Source of the DNA: an uncultured Prevotellaceae bacterium
GTDB lineage: Bacteria; Bacteroidota; Bacteroidia; Bacteroidales; Bacteroidaceae
NCBI GenBank assembly: GCA_905202115.1
Contig: CAJKQZ010000150.1
Location: forward strand, 1-5,982
Direction of reading: 5' to 3'
DNA length: 5,982 nt
The translations under genes were made by a program, and so were the position numbers. The notes beneath the pieces were generated by a model. That model saw only the letters and a program-made list of their open reading frames with translations, ran no database searches and was not told the DNA's origin. This document shows positions 1-5,767 of the stretch, in pieces. Every line of letters begins with the position of its first letter. The first letter of the stretch is position 1.

Positions 1-158
1 TGATTTTCAAGTGCTTGGCAGGTGACCGTTTTTGTCTGCAAAACCCTACGGAAAGCCGGTGCCGATTCAACTGAAGCGCATAGGGCATGAATACAGCAGA
101 GAGATGCACCGATTAAGGCGGAACCGGAGGAATCCGCGGCCGAAAAGAAAACGGAGAA
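1..158. other. Window edge with no convincing gene
   Basis: This stretch lies downstream of the acetyltransferase stop codon. On the plus strand a TTG-initiated reading frame (32-226) encodes an Arg/Lys-rich 64-residue peptide, but it runs into the acetyltransferase gene, has no ATG and owes its composition to purine-rich sequence. On the minus strand a frame opens with ATG at 88-86 and stays open for 29 codons to the window edge; it could be the start of a downstream gene but resembles nothing I recognise. A weak imperfect hairpin (GCGGA/TCCGC arms, about 118-138) has no T-run and is not a clear terminator. Confidence 0.4.
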
Positions 159-602
159 TCAGAAAACGATGTCGCAATTGCGGTCGGGACTTCCCACCTG
201 CGCACCGGCTTTTTTGTAAAGGTTAATGGCAGGAGTGTTCCATTCGAGCACCTGCCAGCGAATCTTGTGGCAGCCAGTTTCTTTGGCAAGATTTATGATT
301 CTGTCGAGCACGCGGGAACCTATTCCCTGCCCGCGGTATTCGGGCTTTATGTAAAGGTCGTCCATGTAGAGCGCCTTGCCCGTCCACGTGTAGTAGCAAT
401 AATAGTAAACCACGTAGCCCACGGCCTCGCGCTCGGGAGTTTCTATCATGAAACAGTTGAAGAAGTCTTTCTCGGCCGTCATGCGTTCGACGGTATTGGT
501 GAGCTGGTCGGACGACTTTTCAAATTCGGCCAGTTCCTTTATCATTCCCAATATTTTCTCGAAATCGGCCGGTTCGGCCTTGCGGAGTTTTATGTCTGTC
601 AT
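159..602 (-). CDS. GNAT family N-acetyltransferase, SSAT-like
   Basis: A 147-residue cytosolic acyltransferase expected to move an acetyl group from acetyl-CoA to an amine. What is seen: the ELAEFEK helix near residues 23-29, an aromatic-rich core strand (VGYVVYYYCYY, 61-71), LYMDDLYI (79-85), the acetyl-CoA pyrophosphate loop RGQGIG (90-95), and WNTPAINLYKKAGA (121-134). The Tyr at 129 aligns with the general acid of spermidine/spermine acetyltransferase, and the LY-acid-D-then-RGxGIG layout is that of the SSAT/thialysine acetyltransferase group. Known members act on diamines, polyamines or thialysine; the substrate here cannot be told. The protein is complete, slightly shorter than eukaryotic SSAT (about 170 residues), and ends NCDIVF. 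The ATG at 602 is chosen because the family starts with a short strand directly before AEPADF. It has its own promoter and is separated from nhaD by a strong terminator, so it is probably monocistronic. Confidence 0.93.
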   Translation of the reverse strand: MTDIKLRKAEPADFEKILGMIKELAEFEKSSDQLTNTVERMTAEKDFFNCFMIETPEREAVGYVVYYYCYYTWTGKALYMDDLYIKPEYRGQGIGSRVLDRIINLAKETGCHKIRWQVLEWNTPAINLYKKAGAQVGSPDRNCDIVF

Positions 603-637
603 ACCGTCAATATTTTACTTTTACGTTTTTGCAACTG

Positions 638-645
638 CAAATTTA
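638..645 (-). promoter_or_regulatory. Bacteroidetes -7 element for the acetyltransferase gene
   Basis: The minus strand reads TAAATTTG, an exact match to the Bacteroidetes primary sigma factor -7 consensus TAnnTTTG. It lies 35 bases upstream of the ATG, giving an inferred leader of about 25-30 bases. No clear TTTG is seen at the -33 position, which lowers confidence. Confidence 0.55.
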
Positions 646-695
646 CTCAAAATAAAATTCACATTCCGTTAGCATACAGAAGTTCCCCTGTACAT

Positions 696-741
696 AAAAA
701 ACAAGTCTGGGATATTTCAAATTATCCCAGACTTGTTTTTT
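696..741 (-). terminator. Strong, symmetric terminator downstream of nhaD
   Basis: A perfect 19-bp inverted repeat (arms 696-714 and 723-741, 8-base loop) whose arms begin with A6 and end with T6, so it can terminate transcription on either strand. Genes on both sides are on the minus strand, so its main job is to end the nhaD transcript, 113 bases after the stop codon. The core AAGTCTGGGATA resembles ATGTCTGAGATA of the hairpin at 2586-2652 (10 of 12 positions). Confidence 0.9.
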
Positions 742-776
742 GTTAATTCCCATGTATTTTAAATTGCCTGCGGGAA
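696..776 (-). repeat. TTCCCGC/GTCTG repeat module, copy 1
   Basis: On the minus strand the box AACTTCCCGCAG (TTCCCGC at 776-770) is followed 28 bases later by the hairpin that ends the nhaD transcript. TTCCC can pair with GGGAA (minus strand, 751-747), forming a small stem before the terminator. The box and spacer match copy 4 (5932-5982) closely: AACTTCCCGCAG, AAAATACA, GGGA, TAA and GTCT occur in the same order. Confidence 0.7.
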
Positions 777-854
777 GTTACAGCGTACACGAAAGAGAGC
801 GTTTTCTTTCTTTGAAAGCCCTTTCTCAATGCACCGCTTCGCAGCCGTTTAAAG

Positions 855-2198
855 TCAGAACACGAACGTGCGGAGCAACCAGTAAGTCACCATACCGGCA
901 AGGTATCCCACGAGAACTATCCACGAAATGTGGCGCAGGTACCAGCCGAACGTTATCTTCTCCAGGCCCATCACAACAACGCCTGCCGCGCTGCCGATGA
1001 TGAGCATCGAGCCGCCCACTCCGGCGCAGTATGCGAGAAGCTGCCAGAAAATGCCGTCGACAGCCAGATTCACGCTTGTCGGGTCGATTACGTACATCTT
1101 CATGGCCCCTGCCACGAGCGGCACATTGTCGACAATGCTCGAGACAACGCCTATGACACCGGTTACAAGGTAATCGTTGCCTCCGCTCACGCCTTCAAGC
1201 CACTTGCCGAACGACTGCAGCACACCGATCTCTGACATGGCTCCCACAGCAAGGAGAATGCCGAGGAAAAACAATATCGTGGTCATGTCGATACGCGAGA
1301 GAAGTTTGCTTACTCTCTGTTTCATACTCGACGGGATGTTGGTTTTTGAGCGATAGAACACTTCGGTAACCGTCCAGAGCACGCCAAGCACGAGCAGAAT
1401 GCCTACGAACGGAGGCAAATCGGTCATAGCCCTGAAAATAGGCACGAAAATCAATCCCCCCACGCCTATGCCGAATACCGCCTTGCGTTCAACAGGCGTA
1501 AACTGCAACGCGCGCTGTTCCTCCACGGCTTCCTCTGCGGCAGGAAGGCTGCCGCGCATGGACATCTGCACAATAAGCACCGGCACCACGATAGAAACAA
1601 CGGCCGGAATAAGAACTTCTTTCAGCACTCCGAGCGTGGTTATGTTTCCGGCTATCCAGAGCATTATCGTAGTCACGTCGCCAATGGGCGAAGGCGCGCC
1701 GCCGGCGTTTGCCGCCACTATCACCATTGCGGCGTAGATAAGGCGGTCTTTCTTGTTTTTTACGAGCTTGCGCAGAATCATCACCATAACAATGCTCGTG
1801 GTCAGATTGTCGAGTATGGCCGAAAGCACGAACGTTATTCCCGAGATTCTCCACAGCAAAGCGCGTTTGGAGCGCGTGCGAAGGTATTTTATCACGAAAT
1901 CGAAGCCGCCTTTACTGTCTACAATCTCCACTATCGTCATGGCGCCCATAAGGAAGAACAGCGTCTCGGCCGTCTCGCCTATCTGCTCCATTAATCTGCC
2001 GTTGACGAAGCCTGCAGCCGAACCGTCGCCCGATTCAATGGGAAAGGCTCCCGCATTCACACCACACATGTAGAGCACCCAGCACACCACAAACATAAGC
2101 AGGGCAACAGCCGCCTTGTTTACTTTGGTAAACGATTCGAGCGCAATAAATAAATAGCCTATTATGAAGACTATAACGATTGAAGCTGTAAAACTCAT
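855..2198 (-). CDS. nhaD: NhaD-type sodium/proton antiporter
   Basis: A 447-residue inner-membrane protein that is expected to export Na+ (possibly Li+) in exchange for protons, supporting pH and salt homeostasis. Hydrophobic helices run along the whole length. The ion transporter superfamily internal duplication is visible: SAILDNLTTS (126-135) and SSIVDNVPLV (353-362) are the paired acidic helix-break motifs, while ANAGGAPSPIGDVTT (163-177) and GVGGSMLIIGSAAG (393-406) are the paired Gly-rich re-entrant segments. Asp130 and Asp357 are likely ion-binding residues by family analogy. The N-terminal stretch (IGYLFIALESFTKVNKAAVALL) and total length fit NhaD; ArsB and CitM-like relatives are less likely. 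The ATG at 2198 gives the expected first helix directly after three residues; the upstream sequence is A-rich with no Shine-Dalgarno. It is flanked by strong terminators on both sides, so it is probably transcribed alone. I found no good TAnnTTTG promoter upstream. Confidence 0.95.
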   Translation of the reverse strand: MSFTASIVIVFIIGYLFIALESFTKVNKAAVALLMFVVCWVLYMCGVNAGAFPIESGDGSAAGFVNGRLMEQIGETAETLFFLMGAMTIVEIVDSKGGFDFVIKYLRTRSKRALLWRISGITFVLSAILDNLTTSIVMVMILRKLVKNKKDRLIYAAMVIVAANAGGAPSPIGDVTTIMLWIAGNITTLGVLKEVLIPAVVSIVVPVLIVQMSMRGSLPAAEEAVEEQRALQFTPVERKAVFGIGVGGLIFVPIFRAMTDLPPFVGILLVLGVLWTVTEVFYRSKTNIPSSMKQRVSKLLSRIDMTTILFFLGILLAVGAMSEIGVLQSFGKWLEGVSGGNDYLVTGVIGVVSSIVDNVPLVAGAMKMYVIDPTSVNLAVDGIFWQLLAYCAGVGGSMLIIGSAAGVVVMGLEKITFGWYLRHISWIVLVGYLAGMVTYWLLRTFVF

Positions 2199-2327
2199 AG
2201 TTTTTTATAGGTTTTTAGTTTCGTTATGGTTGAGGATTGGAATTTCCGGTTTGCAAAGAAAAGAAAAAACTTCAACGAAGAAAAGAAACGCACACATTTT
2301 CAACGTAAAAACGACGATTTATTCTGT

Positions 2328-2382
2328 TTTTGCGGTTTGCGCAAAGCAAAATCACACGTTTGCAGCGTTTTCCGTGTGATTT
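2328..2382. other. Two adjacent hairpins in the region upstream of nhaD
   Basis: The first is an imperfect palindrome at 2328-2351 (TTTTGC, two-base bulge GG, TTTGC, then GCAAA and GCAAAA). The second has perfect 10-base arms AAATCACACG (2349-2358) and CGTGTGATTT (2373-2382) with a 14-base loop. They share three bases, so they may be alternative structures. They lie 130-185 bases upstream of the nhaD start. Leader structure, operator or end of an upstream transcript are all possible; the sequence does not decide. Confidence 0.45.
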
Positions 2383-2571
2383 ACAACACACTCGCCGCAC
2401 CGGCAACGGCTTGCAGATGCAACCGCCTGCGCACAGAACACATACCGTAGAAGAAGTCGGAAAAGCCTCCACCTGCAACAACTGAACGTCTGCGCCGGAA
2501 CCGGTATGGACTTTTCAGAACATGACATTTTGTCAGGTCCTCACACCTCCCGTAGGCACAGGAAAAAAAAC

Positions 2572-2652
2572 TTCCCGCTTGTAGAAAAAATTATCTCAGA
2601 CATATTTTGAATTATCTCTGAGATATTTTAAAATATGTCTGAGATAATTTTT
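2572..2652 (+). repeat. TTCCCGC/GTCTG repeat module, copy 2
   Basis: TTCCCGC at 2572-2578 on the plus strand is followed by AAAATATGTCTGAG at 2630. The spacer is 51 bases, which is 30 (as in copies 3 and 4) plus 21. A 21-base period is visible inside it: TTATCTCAGACATATTTT (2591-2608) and TTATCTCTGAGATATTTT (2612-2629) agree at 16 of 18 positions. No plus-strand gene precedes this copy. Confidence 0.6.
2586..2652. terminator. 23-bp perfect stem, bidirectional terminator-like
   Basis: Arms 2586-2608 and 2630-2652 are perfect complements of 23 bases, starting with a run of A and ending with T5. The 21-base loop contains a further palindrome ATCTC-T-GAGAT and is an imperfect copy of the left arm. 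On the minus strand it would be the third and last of a series of terminators after the GH43 gene; on the plus strand it would end any transcript coming from 2199-2571. Confidence 0.6.
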
Positions 2653-2673
2653 CAGGCGCTTTTTGCCGACATG

Positions 2674-2702
2674 AAAAAACCACCTGACAAAATGTCAGGT
2701 GG
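2674..2702 (-). terminator. Classical intrinsic terminator on the minus strand
   Basis: A GC-rich 10-bp stem CCACCTGACA (2680-2689) / TGTCAGGTGG (2693-2702) with a three-base loop. Read on the minus strand the stem is followed by T6 (2679-2674). On the plus strand it is followed by GAAAAG, so it acts in one direction only. It lies 74 bases after the first hairpin that follows the GH43 gene and is likely a back-up terminator or the end of a small RNA starting between them. Confidence 0.8.
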
Positions 2703-2776
2703 GAAAAGAAACATCTGTTCCGCACCGCACGGATTATCTGCAGAACTATTTTCATAATTCTTTACGCAGGAGCAAA

Positions 2777-2816
2777 AAACATGTCTGAGGCATTTTAAAA
2801 TGCCTCAGACATGTTT
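2777..2816 (-). terminator. 40-base perfect palindrome, terminator of the LRR/GH43 operon
   Basis: Two 20-base arms (2777-2796 and 2797-2816) are exact complements with no spacer. The core is ATGTCTGAGGCA. On the minus strand the hairpin ends in GTTTTTTGC, giving the T-run of an intrinsic terminator, 65 bases after the GH43 stop codon. Confidence 0.8.
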
Positions 2817-2853
2817 CAATTTATCTTTGTGATAATTTCTCTACAAGCGGGAA
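2777..2853 (-). repeat. TTCCCGC/GTCTG repeat module, copy 3
   Basis: On the minus strand TTCCCGC (2853-2847) begins 28 bases after the GH43 stop codon and is followed after 30 bases by the palindrome containing ATGTCTGAGG (from 2816). The box is extended to TTCCCGCTTGTAGA as in copy 2; the spacer end AGATAAATTGAAAC resembles AGATAATCGAAAAT of copy 4. Unlike copies 1 and 4 there is no GGGA to pair with the box. Confidence 0.7.
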
Positions 2854-2881
2854 CTTTTACGCAGTTACGCCCGCACGTTTA

Positions 2882-3940
2882 TCATTCTTTGAAATAAGGA
2901 GCCGCCGAACTGGAAGACGGACTTGAATTCTCTATAAAAGGCCAGCCGTCTTTCCACTGCACCTTGTCGAGGAGTACTACGCGTCCCAAATCGGCATTAG
3001 CGCGCAGATAGCCGTGATAAGGAATCCATGTATCGCCGTTGTCGTCTTCTACAAATTCGGCATTATGTCCCGGTCCAGCCACGAAATCGTTGCTCTGAAG
3101 AAGAATCTCGCACTGGTTGTCGAGCATACGGCCTCCGCTCTTGTTCACATACGGGCCGGCAAGGCTGGTGGAACGTCCGTAAACCACACGGTAAGTGCTG
3201 TTGGCGCCTTCGCAACAGCTTCCAGCCGAGCCGAACAGATAATAATATCCGTCGCGCTTATAAACATAAGACGCCTCCATGAGACTTCCGGCTATCTGCA
3301 CTTTCTGAGCCCCGGGCATTATACGCAAACCGTCTTCGGTAAGCTGAATCATGTATATACCGAAAAAACTTCCCCATATCAGATAATTCTTGCCGTTGTC
3401 GCGGATGTAGAACTGGTCTATGGAGTTATGCACGCCTATCTCGTTGGCCATAAGCACCACGCCACGATCGACGAACGGGCCTTCGGGACGGTCGGAAGTG
3501 GCTACGCCTACTCCGCACTTCTCGCCATACCCCCATACGCCTATCGAGAAATAAAGAACATACTGCCCGTCTATGTAATTAATGTCGGGAGCCCACATCA
3601 TGGCGCTCGAACCGGGTGTGCCGCCCGAACCCGGCGCTACGCACGCAGGGCGCGTGCTCTCGGAAAACGCCGTGCCCACAAAAATCCAGTCGACAAGGTT
3701 TTTGGAACGGAAGATAGGAATGTTTCTCGAGTCTTCCGTGCCGTAAAGGTAGAAGAAACCGTCTTCGCCACGTATTATCGTGGGATCGGGAACCGAGCGC
3801 GAAATTATAGGATTATTGAACGTCAGTCGTTTTAAGTTGTCGTCGGCTGCGGCACGGTCAATGCCCGCTACGAAAAGCGCCGCAAGCAGCAAGGCTGATG
3901 TAATTATTCGTTTCATTACTTTCATATTGCGTTTTTGCAT
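2882..3940 (-). CDS. Secreted GH43 endo-arabinanase-like glycosidase
   Basis: A 352-residue exported hydrolase expected to cleave alpha-1,5-linked L-arabinan from plant pectin by inversion. Residues 9-31 form a signal peptide (MKRIITSALLLAALFVAG..AAA, no lipobox Cys). The five-bladed propeller signatures follow: VPDPTI with catalytic base Asp52, WAPDI (117-121), HNSIDQFYI with the pKa-tuning Asp175, LMEASYV with general acid Glu222, and GPGHNAE with His292, the usual metal-binding histidine of this family. SCCEGANSTYRVVYGRS (241-257) followed by GPYVNKSGG is characteristic of endo-arabinanases, so that is favoured over arabinofuranosidase or xylosidase. The protein ends in a Ser/Pro-rich tail without an added domain. 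Starts at 3940, 3925 and 3916 are all possible; the longest is given, though 3916 leaves the tidiest signal peptide. It begins 52 bases after the LRR gene with no terminator between them, implying co-transcription. Confidence 0.92.
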   Translation of the reverse strand: MQKRNMKVMKRIITSALLLAALFVAGIDRAAADDNLKRLTFNNPIISRSVPDPTIIRGEDGFFYLYGTEDSRNIPIFRSKNLVDWIFVGTAFSESTRPACVAPGSGGTPGSSAMMWAPDINYIDGQYVLYFSIGVWGYGEKCGVGVATSDRPEGPFVDRGVVLMANEIGVHNSIDQFYIRDNGKNYLIWGSFFGIYMIQLTEDGLRIMPGAQKVQIAGSLMEASYVYKRDGYYYLFGSAGSCCEGANSTYRVVYGRSTSLAGPYVNKSGGRMLDNQCEILLQSNDFVAGPGHNAEFVEDDNGDTWIPYHGYLRANADLGRVVLLDKVQWKDGWPFIENSSPSSSSAAPYFKE

Positions 3941-3992
3941 GATTTTATTTTATATCGATACGGATATTCTGCTAAATCAATCGGATTCACCG

Positions 3993-5564
3993 TTATTTGC
4001 GACGTATGAGAATCTTCTTGCCGTTGTGTATGTAAATTCCTTCCTTAGGATTCTCAACGCGGATTCCCTCAAGCGTGTAGTAAGCTCCATCGTCTTCGCC
4101 GTTTTTATCGGTCTCTATATTCTCGACTCCTACCGGATCGTCCACACTGCGGAAAACGGTTGCGTTTTTCCAGCCCTGTTTCAAACGATAGTTGATTATT
4201 TTGCCCGAAGGCACGTAGAGAGTATTTATTTTCCTGAACGTAGTAGCAGTTACCGGCACCGGTTCGTCCCAACCAGCAAAGAGTGTGTTTATCGTATCGC
4301 CCCAAAAAGCATAATCGCCTATCGAAACGATTGTTTTAGGCATGGTGACGTGTCCTATCTGGCCGCAGTCGGCAAAAGCGTACTCTCCTATGCTCTCAAC
4401 CTTTTCCGAAAAATCTATCGCCCCGAAACTGCCGCAGCCGTTAAAGGCGTAATCGCCTATCGTGGTTGCATTATAAGGGATATTCACTTCCGAAAGAGAC
4501 GAGCAGCCGGCAAAAGTATAATCGGCAATGCTGTTAAGACTGTCGGAAAGGACTGCGCTCTTGAGCGACACGTCGTTACGGAAAGCCTCCTCGCCGAGAT
4601 ATTTCACGGAGTCGGACATGGTAATGCTTTCCAGCGACTCGTTGTCCTTAAAGGCGCGGTCGCCGATATAGCGCAACGAATCGGGAAGGTCGATGGACTT
4701 GAGATTGCCGCAGGCAAGGAAAGCGTCGTGGCCTATCTCCTCTACAAGCGGAGAGAGAATTATGGAATACAGCGCCGTACAGCTCATAAACGCAGCAGGA
4801 GCTATCACTCTGCACGAATCGGAGTATTCCACGTTCGACAGACTCGTGCAATTATAGAATGCCGCGTAGCCCACGCGACGGTATGTGTCGGAAAGCTTCA
4901 GCGCCTTAAGATTCGTGCATTGGTTGAATATCTGATCGGGAATTTCCGTGCCGTAATTCTGCAATCCCACGGTGGTAAGGTTTGTGCAACGCATGAAAAC
5001 CGCCTTTCCGAGGCTATTCACCGATTCGGGAACAACTACGGTAGAAAGCTTGGTGCAACCGTGGAAGGCCCAGTCTCCTATTTTAGTAACGGTAGAAGGA
5101 ATGGTTATAGAACCGAGCTGCTCGCAACCGTCGAACGCGCCTGCGCCTATTTCAGCGAGCTTCGAAAAACGGAACGTTACAGTAGAAAGTTTGGTGCAGC
5201 CGGCAAAAGCATAGTCGCCTATCCTAAGTACGGACTGCGGAATGGTTACAGACATTATTCCCGTACAGAAACTGAAAGCGTCGTTGCCGATGCCGGTCAC
5301 GGCATACTGCACGCCGTCATAAGCCACTGTGCTGGGAATGGTAAGCGCACCGCTCACGTAAGTACCGTCCTCTTCACTCGGAGCCACTTCGGCCGTATTG
5401 TCTTCGGAGTTCAGATTAAAATAAAGCGTGTTCACTTTCACTTTTTCAGCATATGCGCCGGCAGAACATGCGAGCAACATTGCGAACATCACAGCCGTTC
5501 CCTTGAACACTGTCTGCCTGCACATCCGCAGGATGTCGGGTAATAAAATAGTATTCATTATCAT
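3993..5564 (-). CDS. Secreted BspA-like leucine-rich-repeat protein
   Basis: A 523-residue surface or secreted protein of the BspA/LRR_5 type, a family linked to binding of host or matrix molecules; no enzyme activity is expected. Residues 19-39 form a signal peptide, cleavage likely after AYA. MLLAC (Cys33) is a poor lipobox alternative. A lead-in domain (YFNLNSEDNTAEV ... LTIPSTVAYDGVQY) precedes 15 repeats of IGxxAFxxCxxL beginning at residues 92, 115, 139 and then every 23 to 415. A closing LYVPSGKIINYRLKQGW segment follows. The C terminus, YYTLEGIRV ... GIYIHNGKKILIRRK, resembles Bacteroidetes type IX secretion tails (inference). The ATG at 5564 is used because the codon at 5570 is TTG; ATGs at 5558 and 5525 also keep a signal peptide. 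First gene of a likely operon with the GH43 enzyme. The reverse strand is open for 587 codons in codon register, a shadow caused by avoidance of TTA, CTA and TCA codons. Confidence 0.94.
   Translation of the reverse strand: MIMNTILLPDILRMCRQTVFKGTAVMFAMLLACSAGAYAEKVKVNTLYFNLNSEDNTAEVAPSEEDGTYVSGALTIPSTVAYDGVQYAVTGIGNDAFSFCTGIMSVTIPQSVLRIGDYAFAGCTKLSTVTFRFSKLAEIGAGAFDGCEQLGSITIPSTVTKIGDWAFHGCTKLSTVVVPESVNSLGKAVFMRCTNLTTVGLQNYGTEIPDQIFNQCTNLKALKLSDTYRRVGYAAFYNCTSLSNVEYSDSCRVIAPAAFMSCTALYSIILSPLVEEIGHDAFLACGNLKSIDLPDSLRYIGDRAFKDNESLESITMSDSVKYLGEEAFRNDVSLKSAVLSDSLNSIADYTFAGCSSLSEVNIPYNATTIGDYAFNGCGSFGAIDFSEKVESIGEYAFADCGQIGHVTMPKTIVSIGDYAFWGDTINTLFAGWDEPVPVTATTFRKINTLYVPSGKIINYRLKQGWKNATVFRSVDDPVGVENIETDKNGEDDGAYYTLEGIRVENPKEGIYIHNGKKILIRRK
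4254..5291 (-). repeat. 69-bp tandem coding repeats (15 LRR units)
   Basis: The LRR units correspond to a DNA period of 69 bases across about 1 kb; one unit (the second) is 72 bases. Short blocks such as plus-strand TAATCGCCTAT and its variants recur at each IGDYAF site. Protein-level identity between units is higher than DNA identity, so the units look old rather than freshly duplicated. Units 10 and 11 have lost the conserved Cys (AFKDNESL, AFRNDVSL). Confidence 0.85.
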
Positions 5565-5642
5565 ATTCAATTAATGTTTTCACTTGACAAAATGCGGCAT
5601 GCCTCCTTGCCCCCCCTACGTGCAGCCGCTTTAAAGCATTAT
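5565..5642 (-). promoter_or_regulatory. Structured leader of the LRR/GH43 operon
   Basis: The inferred 5' untranslated region. On the minus strand it contains GCGGC (5629-5625) pairing with GCCGC (5598-5594), extended by TGC/GCA across a one-base bulge, around a loop with seven consecutive G and AAGGAGG (5608-5602). AAGGAGG lies one base before an ATG that opens a six-codon frame (5600 to a stop at 5582-5580). Whether the structure or the mini-frame controls translation is unknown. Confidence 0.35.
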
Positions 5643-5648
5643 ACGATA

Positions 5649-5678
5649 CAAATGTAACAATTATCGGCAAAAGTCAAA
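5649..5678 (-). promoter_or_regulatory. Bacteroidetes-type promoter for the LRR/GH43 operon
   Basis: The minus strand reads TACATTTG (5656-5649), an exact match to the -7 consensus TAnnTTTG, preceded 18 bases upstream by TTTG within TTTTTTG (5678-5675), fitting the -33 element. The inferred start of transcription near 5642 leaves a leader of about 77 bases before the ATG at 5564. Confidence 0.65.
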
Positions 5679-5767
5679 AAAGCGAGCCGCAATCTTTGCA
5701 TTAATTAGCATTTTTTACCATTACGGCCCGTTCCAAAACATACCGGTTGCAGACAAAATAAAGAATA

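Larger units (their letters stand above)
2523..2697. repeat. 16-base inverted repeat TGACATTTTGTCAGGT
   Basis: The 16 bases at 2523-2538 recur exactly as the reverse complement at 2682-2697, 143 bases apart. Each copy is itself a small hairpin (TGACA/TGTCA around three bases). The right copy is extended to a 10-bp stem and serves as a terminator (2680-2702); the left copy has lost one side of the outer stem and has no adjacent T-run. Confidence 0.75.
2572..2853. repeat. 282-base segment bounded by 14-base inverted repeats
   Basis: TTCCCGCTTGTAGA at 2572-2585 and its exact reverse complement at 2840-2853 bound a segment that contains three hairpins. The similarity continues inward with A/T-rich sequence and ATTATC (left 2590-2595, right complement 2831-2836). 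It is the size of a small non-autonomous element, but no transposase is present and I see no convincing target-site duplication. It may simply be two repeat modules facing each other. Confidence 0.6.
2199..2881. other. 683-base gene-free region rich in inverted repeats
   Basis: The region between the nhaD start and the GH43 stop. The half nearest nhaD (2199-2520) holds purine-rich sequence and two adjacent hairpins (2328-2382). The other half (2521-2860) is a nested set of inverted repeats: 2523-2538 with 2682-2697, 2572-2585 with 2840-2853, and hairpins at 2586-2652, 2680-2702 and 2777-2816. Open frames here (for example plus-strand ATG 2226 to 2450, 74 codons, Lys/Arg-rich; minus-strand TTG frame 2481-2272) have no recognisable protein family, overlap the nhaD leader or lack ATG, so I do not call them genes. 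A plus-strand small RNA is possible but unsupported by a clear promoter. Confidence 0.7.

Noticed and set aside
32..226. Arg-rich plus-strand frame with a CxxC motif
   Set aside because: Starts with TTG, overlaps the last 68 bases of the acetyltransferase gene on the other strand, and its Cys residues come from the antisense of that gene.
267..746. 159-codon plus-strand frame opposite the acetyltransferase
   Set aside because: In codon register with a clear GNAT gene and running through its promoter and the nhaD terminator.
2226..2450. 74-codon Lys/Arg-rich plus-strand frame upstream of nhaD
   Set aside because: Begins 28 bases from the nhaD start, lies over the nhaD leader and the two hairpins, and has no recognisable family or promoter. 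Left as a weak possibility only.
2380..2520. GC-richer patch considered as a riboswitch or structured RNA upstream of nhaD
   Set aside because: I could not match it to any riboswitch consensus (cobalamin in particular), and pairing was limited to 5-bp stems such as TTGCA/TGCAA.
2822..2829. Plus-strand TATCTTTG matching the TAnnTTTG promoter element
   Set aside because: No TTTG at the right upstream distance, and it would drive only antisense RNA into the GH43 3' end, so a chance match is more likely.
2572..2853. CRISPR array
   Set aside because: The repeats are inverted and palindromic with unequal spacing, not direct repeats with uniform spacers, and no cas gene is present.
3014..3835. 273-codon plus-strand frame opposite the GH43 gene
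   Set aside because: Same register effect; the GH43 frame on the other strand carries all catalytic signatures.
3780..5543. 587-codon open frame on the plus strand opposite the LRR and GH43 genes
   Set aside because: It is in exact codon register with the LRR gene, so stops would need TTA, CTA or TCA codons in the LRR gene, which are avoided. The product is rich in Arg and His with no recognisable domain.
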